DNA of 64,000 nucleotides from Ophiosphaerella korrae (GCA_028456385.1 JALNQF010000011.1:434001-498000); one strand, 5' to 3'; shown: positions 42,986 to 54,988, counted from the stretch's first letter. The notes: generated by a model not told the origin, from the sequence alone. Program-made: numbers and translations.

Positions 42986-44481
42986 TTCTCGGCGTTCATG
43001 CGGATGTTGCGGTGTCGGATGTAGCCCCATGAGAACAGGCGCGTGTTGTAGAGTTCTTTACTGTAGAGGACGTTCGTTAGCTCAGCGACTCGTGTCGAGC
43101 CGTCCGGTCTCTTGCATCGCAGCCGGACATTCCCTACGCCTTGGATTGGAAGTTTGATGCCTCCAGCGACAGTGATGGTACCAGTCTTTGGAGATAGAGA
43201 CTCGAAATCATCAATGAAGCCTGACATATGCCTTGAGGCACCGGTGTCAAACAGCCAAGGAGTTGAGGAGGTCCGTGATGTTGATGTTGGAGTTGGACGG
43301 CGAATAGTTGCGAATGCACTTACATCAATTTGTCGTTTTCCGTTTGCGTTAAGCTCTGATGACGGTGACGATGTTAGGTCTATGAGAGCATTTGCACAGA
43401 AAGCGGTCACTGTCGCGCTGTCATCGCTTAGATCAGCGTCGGCGTCAGCGTTGTTCGCCTTCTGTCTCTTCGATGTCGGAGCGTTGCTTGCAGGGGATTT
43501 TGATTTGGACTTCTCCTTTGCAGCGTTTCGCTCCTTTTCCTTCTTGTGCTCGCGCAATCTCTTGCAATCCCAATGTAGATGACTAAAAAATGTGAAATCG
43601 CGGCTTTTGCAAAATGAACACTCGTCTTGTTTTAGCTTGCGACCTGTAGTAGCAGGGGCGGTAGCTGTGTTGCGGCGGTGTGTGTTTTGCTTTGCTGCGT
43701 ATGCCGTGTTGTTGTCAGTGTCTAGGGAATGCTTTTCGGCGATTTTAAGAATTTTCAGCTTGATGTCGATGAATTTCGAGACGTTTCGTGAGCTAAGATT
43801 GTCGATAATGTGGTCCAAGGTGTCCGGCAGGGTGGACAGGAAGAATGAACCTTTGACCTCGTCGCTCTCAAACATTACCCTTATGGCGGTTGCTACTAAT
43901 TGTGTTCATGTCGCGCATTGCTTTGCTATGCGGCTCTATCGTTGGTCGGACTCGTCTAGGTGGAGTCTAAGGTCGTTACTATCTTTGTATTGTAGGTTTG
44001 TGAGCGAGCGAAAGAGGCTGATAGACGTGTTTCTGGTGTCCCTGTCGAAGCGGCCAGCGAGGTGTTTCTATGCCTTGGCAGATTTGTCACACAGTGACAC
44101 GGATATGACCAGATCGTTGTGTATAGCGGATAGTAGCATGATTATGGCGCGTGTCATTCATCTCCTATTTCTCTAGAGCATCGCCTCTGTCTGTGGCGGG
44201 TTTCTTAGCAGTGCCGTTGACATAGTTCATTACGCCGGCTCATCGCAGTGCGATGGTCTACGCTGAACGCTATTCTAGGTAGTTGTCTCCTCTCGGTGAC
44301 AACTTGGGAAGGTTGGATGGCTCGAGCTTGAAAGGGAACGACGTAGATGGTGCAGCAGACATGGTGTGGACGATGGGTGACGGTGCAGGAACAGTAGATA
44401 ACTTGGTGGGACCTTGGAGGGTGCTGGAGTTTTTCCCTCGTCGGACTCAACTGTCGATGAGGATTCTGAGCTGCCGGACAT
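42986..44481 (-). mobile_element. Ty1/copia retroelement: gag and protease part of pol, truncated
   Basis: Read right to left from a start near 44481 (MSGSSESSSTVESDEGKTPA). Gag follows with DTRNTSISLFRSLTNLQYKD and SDQRWSRIAKQ-like sequence in broken frames. A long open frame from 43875 gives FFLSTLPDTLDHIIDNLSSR, a degenerate zinc-knuckle region (CSFCKSRDFTFFSHLHWDC), Lys/Ser-rich linker, and the aspartic protease WLFDTGASRHMSGFIDDFES with DTGAS active site. It stops near GYIRHRNIRMNAEK at about 42990, where cystathionine synthase sequence begins. Integrase, reverse transcriptase and RNase H are missing, so the element is 3'-truncated and cannot move by itself. The 5' LTR is at 44600-44680. 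Confidence 0.85.
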
Positions 44482-44599
44482 CCAGTGTGGGATAGTGTAT
44501 CAGCAAAGGGATTTCAACCGAAGCAGTGAATCTGAGGTATAAGGCAATAGACAAAAGGAAATTATTTAGATGACCAGCGGTGAGGCCGGGCTCATAACC

Positions 44600-44680
44600 T
44601 GATGAATATTGTGGAATTGTATTGAACTATCCTACCTGATTGGTACTAGCGTCATCCCTATATAATTAGCTGCCCCAACA
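44600..44680 (-). repeat. Probable copia 5' LTR (short) and primer-binding site
   Basis: On the minus strand it starts TGTTGGGGCAGCTAATTATA and ends ATATTCATCA, i.e. TG...CA, and is followed directly by GGTTATGAGCCCGGCC. That is a plausible initiator-tRNA-type primer-binding site, placed just upstream of gag. Only about 81 bp long. No intact partner LTR is seen at the truncated end. Confidence 0.6.
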
Positions 44681-44717
44681 GATAGGATAGTTCAATACAA
44701 TTCCACAATATTCATCA
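44600..44717. repeat. Perfect 34-bp inverted repeat around the LTR
   Basis: 44600-44633 and 44684-44717 are exact reverse complements (arm TGATGAATATTGTGGAATTG...ATCCT), separated by 50 bp. The right arm is the 3' end of a second, inverted LTR copy, so two LTR ends face each other. Confidence 0.9.
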
Positions 44718-45307
44718 AGTGTTGGGGTGATGACTAGGGGCGATTTGAAGGCTGATTTGGCGAGTGCGTTTCGGGATAGACGTAGCATCGTTGTTTACAT
44801 GTTGGAGTACGAGTTTTCGAATAGAAGGAAAGAAATCGAACTTTCGCACTATATTCTTCAAAACTCTCTTGCGTCTTGTAATCCTATCGTCGCTGTACCT
44901 AGTAGTTTGCAATGCCATACTAGAGAATTGGCTTATAATCCTCGTTAGAAATACAAAAGGTATCGTTTTCCATCATTATCTTGTAACCAAGTTCTCTCTT
45001 ACTTAATAGCCTATTTTGTTATACCCTTAGTGCAACCTCATCTAAGGCGCTTAAGGAGTAGGGTGATTTAGTTGCTGTAAAGGTGCACAAGGGTTGTAAG
45101 AAGCACAATAGGTAGAGATTACTATGCTACTTCGCCACTCGAAAAGCAGGTCAACTAAAATGAGTATTATTCGTTATTATGTAGAACACCCAGCCAAATA
45201 TCCCGCGCACTATTTATTGCGTATTTACAGAAGAATCCGACTCGGGGTGCGCTGGTATTGGTGGGGCCTCCCGTGAGTGACTTTACCAACTGGGCGATAA
45301 AAACACC
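44718..45307. other. No recognisable gene
   Basis: Overlapping 70-80 codon plus-strand ORFs at 44727-45006 match nothing. 3' flank of the secreted-protein gene. Confidence 0.4.
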
Positions 45308-45786
45308 TTATCTGCAGAAACCAGCATATCCATGTGATTGAGCAGCGGCCAGATAGCGGCAGAGGTTGTATGTGTCCGTCTCCTTGTAGTACACTATAGC
45401 CAGAGCGCCAGCACCACTTTTGCCCCAGGGGCTTCCTACCTGCCACTGGGGAACGTCAATCTAGAAGCAAGAGGAAAAGTCAGCAGCCGATTGATGAATA
45501 TGCCTTACCCCAATAGATCCTCAAGAAGTCTTACCCATTTATATGTGTCATCTGAGTTCGAAGGACAGCTCTTTTTCTCCTCTGGCGACTGATGCAGCTG
45601 GCGAGACATCCCTTCAATTAGCTGCGCAACCGGATACTCCTGCAGGATGATATCCTTGAACTGAGCCGCGGTAACAGGGACGTATGTTCCGTCGTATCTC
45701 TGACAAGCTTGATCGACGACGTTCTGGAATTTAACCGCAAGCGCGGAGGCCGCAAAGGCAGTGGTGAGAAAGTAGGTAAGCTGCAT
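45308..45786 (-). CDS. Small secreted four-cysteine protein, effector-like
   Basis: Two exons (45535-45786 and 45308-45460) with a 74-nt intron (GTAAGA, GCTGAC branch, TTCTAG) in phase 0, giving 134 residues. It begins with a clear signal peptide (MQLTYFLTTAFAASALAVKF, cleavage probably after the ALA). The mature chain has four Cys at about 28, 74, 118 and 133, enough for two disulfides. It has YVPVTAAQFKDIILQEYPVA, then IDVPQWQVGSPWGKSGAGAL and YKETDTYNLCRYLAAAQSHG. An alternative donor 24 nt downstream breaks the frame, so I prefer this one. The size, cysteine spacing and central basic/Gly part recall compact secreted RNase-fold effectors, but no catalytic residues can be assigned. It is undamaged, unlike its surroundings. 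Confidence 0.75.
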
Positions 45787-46690
45787 CTTTGGAGATTGAA
45801 ATTAAGCAATAGTTTGTAACTGTAGTGTATGTTCGAGGGAATACGAGAGGATTAAGGTGGTGAAGAACACAATTTCTGTGGTTCCACGCGATGTATTTAT
45901 GCGCATTCACCAGAGAGCCTGAGGAGACTGTATCAGCAGACTATCTGGTGCTGAACGATCATCAGTCTTGCTGCAGAGAAACTCAGATTCAGAAGCGACC
46001 CTGTAACCCACGTCAAGCTTCCTAATTCGTGCATTCCCGATACCTAAAAGGCAACCCCAATATCCTAGGATATTAGGAGGCAATTTACGAAAGTGCTTTA
46101 CCCAAGCAATGGGGTACAAAGAAAGGCTACTCGAATCTCTTTTATCTCCATCGGCTATTTGCCGGTCCGATTGTAGAGTGTGGTCCCGACTTTGTATCCA
46201 AAACTTTGTGCCTAAATCGCGATGGAGAAGTTCGTGCCGTTGAGCGGGCCAAAGCGGATAATTATTGCCAAAAGGGTGCAGTGAGCCGAATAAGCGAACT
46301 GTGCGTGAGATTACCAATGCATGTGTTACATTATTTCCCCGACTGGATCCTGGGAAGGTAGAAGAGCGCGGCCCTATTGGTCGCTCCGACTCTTGATCAA
46401 GTTTTTGGCAAATCCTAGAAAGACCTGCCTTAAGACAAAATACAAGCTTAGATTAAGTATATTCCGATATATCTTGTGGTGTAGTAGAACCGCACGTGAT
46501 CGGGGAGGCTTAGGTCAGTAATGCGGCTCTGTGTGGGCACCGATAAAGGATCGGATGGCGTAGATAGCCTCTGACACCAACTCGTCATGTAGCTACTCAA
46601 ACCATATATTCCAGCTCATCTCGCCGACTGCGGGTCGCCACCTGCCTCCTACTTCTACGTGCATCCTAGTATGCCACAATATTTAGAAGG
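45787..46690. other. No recognisable gene
   Basis: Promoter side of the secreted-protein gene, then short ORFs only (minus ORF 45907-46317 unassigned). Confidence 0.4.
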
Positions 46691-46699
46691 TCACTAAGC

Positions 46700-46860
46700 T
46701 AGAAGGCAGGTAGAAGTATAAGGAAGGGAGGGATATTGGTAGATATGAAAGAAACAACTGAATTGAGAAGGTGGTGCATGTAGCTTATTCCCAGAGCCAA
46801 TGTGGGCAAGGACTTTTGAAAGACGCCTCGCATACAAACTGAACGACTAACTTGGCAATA
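46700..46860 (+). repeat. Diverged copy of the sequence flanking the MITE at 61 kb
   Basis: AAGGAAGGGAGGGATATTGG...GAATTGAGAAGGTGG...TTTTGAAAG matches, with many substitutions, AAGAAGGGAGGAACCTTGGT...GAATTGAGAATGTGG...TTTTGAAAG at about 60989-61070. It implies a larger repeat family than the palindrome alone. Confidence 0.5.
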
Positions 46861-48281
46861 TTATCACAACGTTGGGATTAAGAATTGAGCAGATTAAGGA
46901 GTATAGGGTGCGAGTTACAGCTATATATATTAGATGCCAACTAGAGCCTGAGTTCTCATGTTCTTCCCCATCACCTTCATGCTAACGCTCGCTCGCTTTC
47001 CACTCTGCCAACTAACTACGCCATCCGTTACCATGAAGGCATTGCGGCTGTGATGATCGCCTCTTGCATCGTTCCATTGCTCATCCGTTCATTGTAAACC
47101 CGCCGTGCTCAATTTTGCAGGAGACGAGATATATTTATCTAGTAGCTCCAATTAACGCAGCATGGACAACTTGAATCTTGGTACGGCAACGCACGATCTT
47201 AACCGACTGCAAGCCTAATTTATAAAACGTGCCGTCAAAGGCAACCCTGATGGGTATACCATAACCCAACCCCAACCTGGCGCCAAGTACCCCAAACCCA
47301 TTTCCCAGCCCACCCTTTACTAACCCTGCCGTCGCAATCCCCGCCTCGCTGTTCCACTCCAACAATTCTTTTCGAACCGCCCATCCCTCTGGAACATTTC
47401 ACCACGTCCTCCAACCAATTCGCCACCCCGCGCCGTTGACTTTTACCGCCCTGGCCAGGACCCAGATAACTTGACAATGGTTGCGCACGTACAGCATGGG
47501 TAATTCCTAGAGCCCAAGCTGTCGTTGTTCCGCGTTTTGGTCAGATACGCTGGCGCAATGCACCAATGTGTTCCGCCGCCGCGGGGTGGATTTGTCGGCA
47601 GCGTTGCGCGCGTCGCATATTTTGGCAGCTTGGCTATGGTAGGAGAGCAGGATGTTTGGTGGCGCATGGGATGAAGGTCTTCGCGGTGTGGGGGTAATTG
47701 GGGGCAGACGCAAGGAGGCGGTTTTGTGCGTTCGGGAGATTGCGAGCAACGTCGAGTAAATGGGTTGCGCTTCGCAGCTTGGCCAAGTCGCCACCGTGTT
47801 CGAGGACCGTTGAACGGTCGATGTGGTTTAGTTTGGTGATCTTGATGATGTGAGCATGCGACAAACTGCTGGGGATTCGGGTCTCTTTCTCCCATTGCTA
47901 TGCGGCCTGACGGAGAGTCAGTCATTGTACCTGTATTTATAGCTGCGAGCGTACGCCGCACAGCTGCAGCAAGGTTGGCTCCGTATCTGGAGAGGATACA
48001 TAACCAAGGATGAGCGAATGGTAAAGACAAGGACGTGTTTTGAAGATGCCATTGCAGAGGGCGAGAATAGACCATGATCCCGAAACGGAACTTAGTAGTG
48101 GCAACGATAGCGATGGAAACGGTTCCGAGGTTCCGTAACGTACAAGAATAATCCCCAAACTCAGTTAATGAAGTGTTTCGCTAGTGAATCTATAATCACA
48201 GGTACCAAAATCTGCGAGTCGCACGTTAAGACTTATAGAAGTCGCGGTGTCTTGCTCGCTAGATGTCAACTGCACAGGCGA
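46861..48281. other. No recognisable gene
   Basis: A GC-richer block at about 47250-47900 carries overlapping ORFs on the minus strand (including KLRSATHLLDVARNLPNAQN). It may be a remnant of an unknown gene, but I cannot assign it. Confidence 0.35.
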
Positions 48282-48578
48282 TTATTTCTGCAAATTGTGG
48301 GAAAAATGGATTGATATTTTGGTTCCGGATGATACTAACCGCATGTCATAGGCTAGCCACACGGTAGAATACTGCCCATAGCCCAGTTTGTTGATCACCC
48401 CATAAGCATCATCCTTGAATAAATCCCCGATGCGCACCGGGTGGTGCCCTCCTGCAGCATAACGATCTAGACTTTCCTCTCTGACCGCGATGCTGAGCGG
48501 TGCTTGGTGTCGCGCAATGCCTTTCGCGGGCAGCCTAGCTCGCTTGAGAAAACTCTTCAATGATCTTTGCAGAAACAT
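48282..48578 (-). pseudogene. SR-protein-kinase-like (SRPK) 5' fragment
   Basis: First exon of a fungal SRPK-type kinase: EESLDRYAAGGHHPVRIGDL and INKLGYGQYSTVWLAYDMRL, which contains the Gly-rich ATP loop. A GT follows the last conserved residue (DMR), as at the usual intron. No further exons with HRD or DFG motifs are found downstream (to the left), so the kinase is truncated. Confidence 0.8.
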
Positions 48579-48944
48579 GGGAGAATGTTTTTTGATTCCT
48601 TGTGGAGCAAAGGAGGCGAAGAGTCTGAGAATGGAGAGAGAGAGCCAACCCGATCGCCAAGAGATCTTGACACGTTAGGTCTTGGCATGCATGTCTATTC
48701 TAAGCCATCCCACCCTCCTACTGCCCCACCGGTTTACTACGGTGCTGAACCGTACCAACGCTAAAAAGCGGATCCAATATGCCCTTGAATCATCCTATGA
48801 GGATGGTAGCTAACGTATTACGCTTTTCACGAAGATATCCCATGTTCCTTACGATTGCCTTCGCCGCCGCACTCGCGGGATCCCCTCTCGTTCAATACGC
48901 ATCCCTACCAACAAAGGCTCTCTGACGAGCGACGAAGGAGAGAA

Positions 48945-49345
48945 AATCTGTTAAGCGATACGCAGCTAGAAGATAGAGCTCCGTCGTTTGAAGGTGTGAA
49001 AGGCTGAATTTTGGAAGAAAAGCGGATTATAAGTATGAGGCAGTTTTTGGCGTTGGGGGTGCCGAAACTGAAGTCGGTGACGGAGATCCGCATTTTCATT
49101 GGCTTCGTGGACTGCTATCGGAGGTTTGTTGACGGGGCTTAGCCGGATTGTGGCGCCTTTGACGGCCTAACTATACCCGAAAAGGGCCTAATGATGCCGG
49201 TACAAGGACAGGTTTTGTGTCGGGAGGAAGGGAAGCCGTTGGTGCTAAGGATAGAAGGTCGCCAGGCTTTCCAGCTCCTGCAGAAGGCCTTCTTCGATAT
49301 CCCTATTCTGGCCTATTGCGACCCTACCTGAGAATTTCGCGCTAC
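48945..49345 (+). pseudogene. Gypsy/Ty3 reverse transcriptase-RNase H junction fragment
   Basis: In shifting frames it reads LGVPKLKSVTEIRIFIGFVD, CYRRFVDG, RIVAPLTA-like, then EGRQAFQLLQKAFFDIPILA and YCDPT. These match the thumb/connection region (FLGFVNYYRRFI, AFQ.LK..F...PIL..FDP) of Ty3/gypsy pol. Stops separate the blocks. No LTRs or other pol domains are found nearby. Confidence 0.75.
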
Positions 49346-50750
49346 TAGTTGTGATCCTCCCCGACTTTGACGAGAACACGCCGTTGAGTAAATATGCAGG
49401 AGTAACCGTAGCGGAATCGGTAGGTACTTCGGGTTGCATGTCTTGTAAGCGTGTACTTCTCTGCGGCGGTACGGAAACAGGCACGGAAGGCGGGTTGGAA
49501 AGATGCAGGTCAGTTGGAGATGGCTTGTGATTAGAGGGCAGTTCAGAGGCGTTGCCCCCTCGTCGGGCGCCTGGTCTTTTTCCCTTAAGTGGCGGCTTAG
49601 ACACCTTCGCCGAATGGACTGATCCGACAGCCACGCCTGCTGCTGGCTGAACCCGTCTATCTTTCGAAGAGGGTGCTCTTTCGCATCGCCGTGGCCTCTG
49701 TCCCGCCGCCAAACGAGTATCCTGTCCGCTCTCCGTGAGGTGGTGCTGTGAATTCGGTCTTGAGAAAGGGTAGTCAGCATTGCCATTCTGTAGCTCGGCT
49801 AGGTCAAGGTTCTTAGGATGTATTCGGGACGCCTGAAGCTGAGCCGACGTTCAAGTTCGCCAGTGAAGGGGGCCCGGATATCTGTCTGGGAGTAGGAACT
49901 GCTTCTCCACGGCCATCGCCCTGAACCAAGTTGGCTTGATAAGGAGCAGGATCGGGCCTTAACTCTTTAGCCAACATGCCATCAAGAGATTGTTCGTGAT
50001 TCCATGACATGCCTGGTAGTATACCCTATGCGTTGCACCGAATTCCTCTTTCTACCCCGATACTCTTCACATTCTCATAGGCTTTCGTGTTAATGTCGGC
50101 TGAGTCTGAGGCAACAGGTCTTTTCAATCTTGATTCGTCTTGGATGCGCTCACGCTCTTTCGATACTTGATAGACCAATTGGTAGAATGGATGCAATGCT
50201 TCGTGCTCACACTTGCGTATAGCCCGCCGCTCAGCAATCAATCGTAACTCGTCATCACCCTTCGGTCGTCTTGGGTTTGCCTCGGCCATAGTACGGGGGA
50301 ATAGGTGTACATACCTTTTGGGTTCTGAATCAGTCTCAGATTCAGACTCAAGCTCACGGTTCTTTGTGCTTCCATAGTTCAGACGGGCTCGTGTTTTTTT
50401 ATCACTTGTCGTTCCAGATGCCCTGCTCAACCCAGCGTTTCTTGGCCGTCTTCCTCGCAAGCTGTATAAGATTCGAACCGGGCAGCCAGAGATTATCAGG
50501 TATTATTGCGCGCATTCCGTTTTTCTCTGCTTCTGCTACAAGGGCTCGTCGTTGCTCTTGGCGCCTTTGCGCGTCGAATTGCTGACGTGGTAACGACACA
50601 CTGTGTCCCTTTATTAGTTGCCATTCTCGCTCCTCGCAAGGTCGCTCTTCCTCGGTCGGCGGATTAAGGCTTTGAGACCGTGTTGTAGTGCCTGACGGCT
50701 GGAGTCTGTATGATGACGGAGAATCGCCAAAGCTGTTTCTTATCAGCCAT
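49245..50750 (-). pseudogene. Fungal-only family B protein (AKKRWVEQGIWNDKW type), frameshifted
   Basis: Decayed member of another dispersed ascomycete family of unknown function. Read right to left: MADKKQL at 50750; SLPRQQFDAQRRQEQRRALV, PDNLWLPGSNLIQLARKTAK and KKRWVEQGIWNDK (50599-50402); then in another frame GDDELRLIAERRAIRKCEHE, FYQLVYQVSKERERIQDESR and ADINTKAYENVKSIGVERGI (to 50026). SWNHEQSLDGMLAKELRPDP follows (50010-49813), then a Pro/Lys/Arg-rich tail to 49245. The QGIWNDKW-like unit occurs twice, suggesting an internal repeat. At least three frameshifts or stops are needed. Its left end overlaps the Gypsy fragment on the opposite strand, so one was inserted into the other. The family is recalled by pattern, without a name. 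Confidence 0.6.
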
Positions 50751-53700
50751 AGAGAAGAAGAAGAGTAGCGTCTAAGAAAACAGAGGCAAGATCTGTGATG
50801 AAGGAAATGAGACAGAATATTTTGTTGTGGAAGGAGATGGCGTCAGATGTTTGTTCATGCGCCGGGACTTACCGTTCTCCATCGGCGGCGGGAGAAGACC
50901 GGGCGCTGATTAGGCAACCAGGCACCGCACATATACGTCTGTAAATTCATTAGCTGTGCTGCCTCGGTTCGAAATCCGCCTACCATACGGAGTAGAGCAC
51001 GCCTTCAGTCAGGCAGAAATGCAGCTAACAGGACGTAGCATTCGGGCTGTGCACGGTCGGTAAAGAGATGCATGTTCTACGGTAGATCGCACAACGGAAC
51101 GAGTCAAGCCGCCGGCGAAAACGCTACACCGTTCGAATATGGGCGCCCTCGCAAGGTCGTTGTGCGGCAGGACGCCGAGGCTGCCGTAAGAATGGGTGGT
51201 GCTAGGCAGAACCAGTATACACACGCCGGGACCCCACAACCAAAGATGAGATACCTAATAATGAAAGATATACTCGGTGTCGGGCAGTTTTCCACCTATA
51301 TGCCCTACGAAACATAACCCGGCTTCGGTCATATCTGTGGAGACAACTACCCCTCTAATCCCTGGTACGTTCCTCCTCGATAACGACGACAAGGCAGAAA
51401 CACGCTGGCGCACCGGGCTTACTTGAACATGTCCTCTGTATTGAAAACTCTACAAAAGCCTAGGCTAGGATTAGCCACGTCAACCTTAGACGTAGCAATG
51501 CTTTTAGCAATGCTTTTAGCAAAGGTGGATAAAAGCTTGGCCTTCTCCGGTGCTATGTCGGGCGTGGACGATTCATGTGGGGGTTGGAGTTTGGAGTGGC
51601 GTAGATGAATCATGCGGCGGATTTTGGTGTGGCGCAAGTGAATTACGTGGGAAACAGGATGCCGATCGGTGGTGTGGCGTGACGACTCCCCTGAGTTGCA
51701 GGGTTCGTGTGGCTGGTTTGTGTTTGGCGTCGGAGAAGAAGCCCGGCCGTTCCGGAGGCATTCAAAGAGGGCGTCATATCGATACACTTCATATCAACAG
51801 CCCGAGGATACCTTCTATGTTGCTTCTTCCTAGAAATCAGCGGGCGCTTGCGAGCAACTCCTTGATGCAGGTAAGCGACTTTGCTCATGCGTAGATCAAA
51901 GGAATACTAGCAGGAGATTTGGCAACAGAAGCTGGTGAGCAAGAATCGGGTCCTCTGTTAAGGCTGATTTCAGCTCTTCAGGCGCTCGAATTCACCAAAC
52001 GATCTAAATTGATTCGGGCTAGTAAGACAATAGAGCCAATTATGTCATCTTGGGGCGTACCGCCACTCGCTTACGCGGACCACTTCAAGGACTATTTAGC
52101 ATCAGCCGCAGTAAAGGCGTTCATTCTTCAGGCGAAATTAAGCTCCCGTCTTTGCTTAACCTCGCGGGATAAACCGCGAGTCGTCTTTCTATCTAGTTCA
52201 ATGAAGTACACTATGTTGGAGCGGGCGTAACACCTAGTATCATATCAAAGACGAATAGTCAGCCACGTCATTAGACGAACAACCCCGCATACCGAACCAG
52301 AAATTGGCATATTATGCTATGTCCAAACATAGCATACCTAGCAGCGCGGGGAGCCACGGATCTGTGGGGGAGGAACCACGGATCTGCGGGTAATCCTGGG
52401 CCTTGATATATTATGCACCCCCCTGAGAGGGTTGCGTCCCCATTCTTATCAGTATTATTGTCGTTCACCAGTTCTGCCTCCTCTGTACCATCTCTACCGA
52501 CAGGATGGTTCCTGCTCCTGCTTTCTCGTGCAAGGAGAATGTAAGTAGAGTGGCGTATCACTACCGCTCCTCAAATCTGACTATAGAGATAGATCCCCTC
52601 CAGCATCGTCACACCAAAGCTGGTTCTCCAAGAGCTTCATGAAGTATACTGTTGGGATAAAGTGTATTATGTGAAGGCTTCTATATTGGAAACCCTCGGA
52701 TCCCAATCGCAATCTCAACTCGAATCCGATTCCAAAATTCGACAAGTGGACCACGGCGTTGCAATATACCGCCTCAGTGACTTCCTCAAGATGGACTTTG
52801 TTGAGACTGCAGAATACTCGGACGCGATCGCAAACATCAAAAGGAAAGTCGAAGACCTCGATAAATTGGATCATAGATTTTGTTTAGCATGGGCCTTGAA
52901 AACAATGAACCGGGACGTGCGACACCCACATTCGCGCAACGATTCCATGCAACCCAGCTCTTCTGGTGCAAGAGAAGATAGTGGATCGAAAACAGGTACA
53001 ATCGCCCATGTTGCCTTGGCATGCCTTTCATCATTGGTTCTGTCATTGTCGATACGTGTCCGGAATCAGCTCAAGCCTGTTCGCTGGGAGGGTAGTGAGC
53101 AAAGCGATTCTACCCCGGCTCGGGAGAGTGCCTTGACGTTGACGCGCTCGTCAACAGCAAAGAGTCAAACGAGTATCAATGGTATTATCTTTCATCATGC
53201 GAGACCTTTTCGAGCAACCGGAACCTGACATAGCCACAGAGATCTCATCAGGTACTTCATCAGATGCTTCGTCAAATGCGTCGTCAGGTCTCCGGTGAGT
53301 AACGTAACGGCGCTCTACCAAAACGTACGGGTATATTGCCCACTTGTGCTCTAACATGGTCATGAGCTTACCAAAAGTAGAATAAATGCACGATAGAAGA
53401 AGCTCACGGGTATTTTGAAGAAGTCAAGTACACACCATCGGCTATGGCGCCGAGGCGGGGAAATAAGGCATTAATGCCTGAAAACCCTCCGGCCATGGAG
53501 TAACCTGCACTGCATTCCTTTTGCTCGCGGGCAGAATTAGACATTTGGCGACTTTGGCCCCACACACAAGACCTACGCCGTTTCCCTCAACCGCACCCCG
53601 GGATCTTACCGTGGTCCAACCACCACTCCAGCCCCATTTACCAAGAATAACAGTATCGGTGCGCTTGGACTCATAGTTCATTTGCATTCCATGCTTTCCG

Positions 53701-54702
53701 GGGAGAGAACGGAAATTCTCCGAGCTTGGCACGTGGCGCAATCGGGCTCCTCCGGGGGCGGCCACATGGCAAAACATTTCCCTTGCAAGGAAAGAAACAT
53801 AGATGCGCTCGTGTGTGTTATCGGGAGGACATTGGCTCATCGCCATACCGAAGGCCATAACGATTTGGAACTTGGGACGGCTGTCGCTGCGGAGGCGTCC
53901 AGACGTGTTTGTTGTAGATTAGAAGCTACAGAATAGTCAATTGCATTGAGCGAGTTGATCAGACACTCGTATCTAAGCAAGATTTGGATGTGAATCTGGC
54001 CTACATACTCCGTAATCGCGGAGAGAGGCATCCTCCGTATTGCGTTCAGACACGAGCCTTGGATATAACACCGCAGTCACAGTGCCGCCCGGAAAGCATC
54101 CAACGCCACAAAATGGCCTTGGCATGAAAAGCGCCAAACTCGCCGTCCCCATCAAAGGCAAAGCACAGGATGGGGAGAAAGGCCAGCGCCGTCGCCGCCC
54201 CAGAGGGCAGGGGCGCAGAAACCCGGGCCACGCGTCCGTACCAGGCCATACTTCCCGGCTGGGCCTTGGCCTCGGCACGCCGGTGGTGGTGGGCAACCTT
54301 GGTTTCGACGAGCACGCCACGCCTGCGTGGCGCGGCGGGGGTTCGTTCAGCTGTGGGCTTGCATGCACCCCAACCGGAAACATGCTGCGACCAATGCAGG
54401 CCCAGGTTGTGTGCCATTACACTGACCCTTCTGCTTTGCGGGCGTTGCTGGCCATTCGTATTGTTTCCATGTCTGGTTTTGTTCAATTATCGTGCTGCGC
54501 TACATTATTGATAATAGGGAACTGTGTCGCGTTGTCGATTGATATCATGGTACCTAGCCTTTTTCTTGGCGGGTCATCAGACCCGGAGTAGTGCCGGCGT
54601 TTTCCCGGATCGCCCTCCTGCTCGGCGCGTGGTGCTGCCGCCGACACATTGGCGTCTACGACCTGCCTGCAAACCGCCAACTACGAGGTTGTCGGTCATG
54701 GT
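50751..54702. other. Long stretch with no confidently recognised gene
   Basis: Contains ORFs at 51072-51317 (+; YLIMKDILGVGQFSTYMPY resembles a kinase ATP loop and may be another SRPK-type scrap), 51919-52230 (+), 52662-53228 (+; 188 codons, includes VDHGVAIYRLSDFLKMDFVE), 53442-53858 (-) and 54040-54591 (+, GC-rich). None can be assigned. The GC-rich patch at 54100-54330 stands out from its neighbours and is open on both strands. Confidence 0.3.
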
Positions 54703-54988
54703 GAAGCTGTCGTGGTCGGACATCATCAGATCGCATCCAATAGGCACCGGGTTAGATGGCTTTCGAGCCAAGAAAGGACTGGTATCGGATGAGAGAGACT
54801 TTTTGAAAACGGCTGAAGCAAAATTCACAGAACACTGTCAGCCATTGATTCCTTGCGTGGACAAATTACGGAGGAAGGTGTTTCCTGGTGGAGGGAGGTG
54901 GAGAGATCCTAATCCAAACCTCAGTTCCGAGATCAGAGGAATCCCCCGGGCTGCAAAGGAAGATTTATTGACTGGTGGGCGCTGTTGA
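54703..54988 (+). pseudogene. Second copy of the HPIGxGLDxFR N-terminal domain
   Basis: In frame from about 54698: WSDIIRSHPIGTGLDGFRAK, VSDERDFLKTAEAKFTEHCQ, CVDKLRRKVFPGG. It matches the N-terminal piece of the chimeric ORF at 4663 (SEIIHANPIGQGLDNFR...) and the kinase-associated N-terminal region of fungal Sgk2/FunK1-like proteins. It ends at a TGA at 54988 without a kinase domain. It may be a fragment or the first exon of a lost gene. Confidence 0.45.

Noticed and set aside
43592..44176. 194-codon plus-strand ORF
   Set aside because: Antisense shadow of the copia gag-protease frame on the minus strand, which has clear homology.
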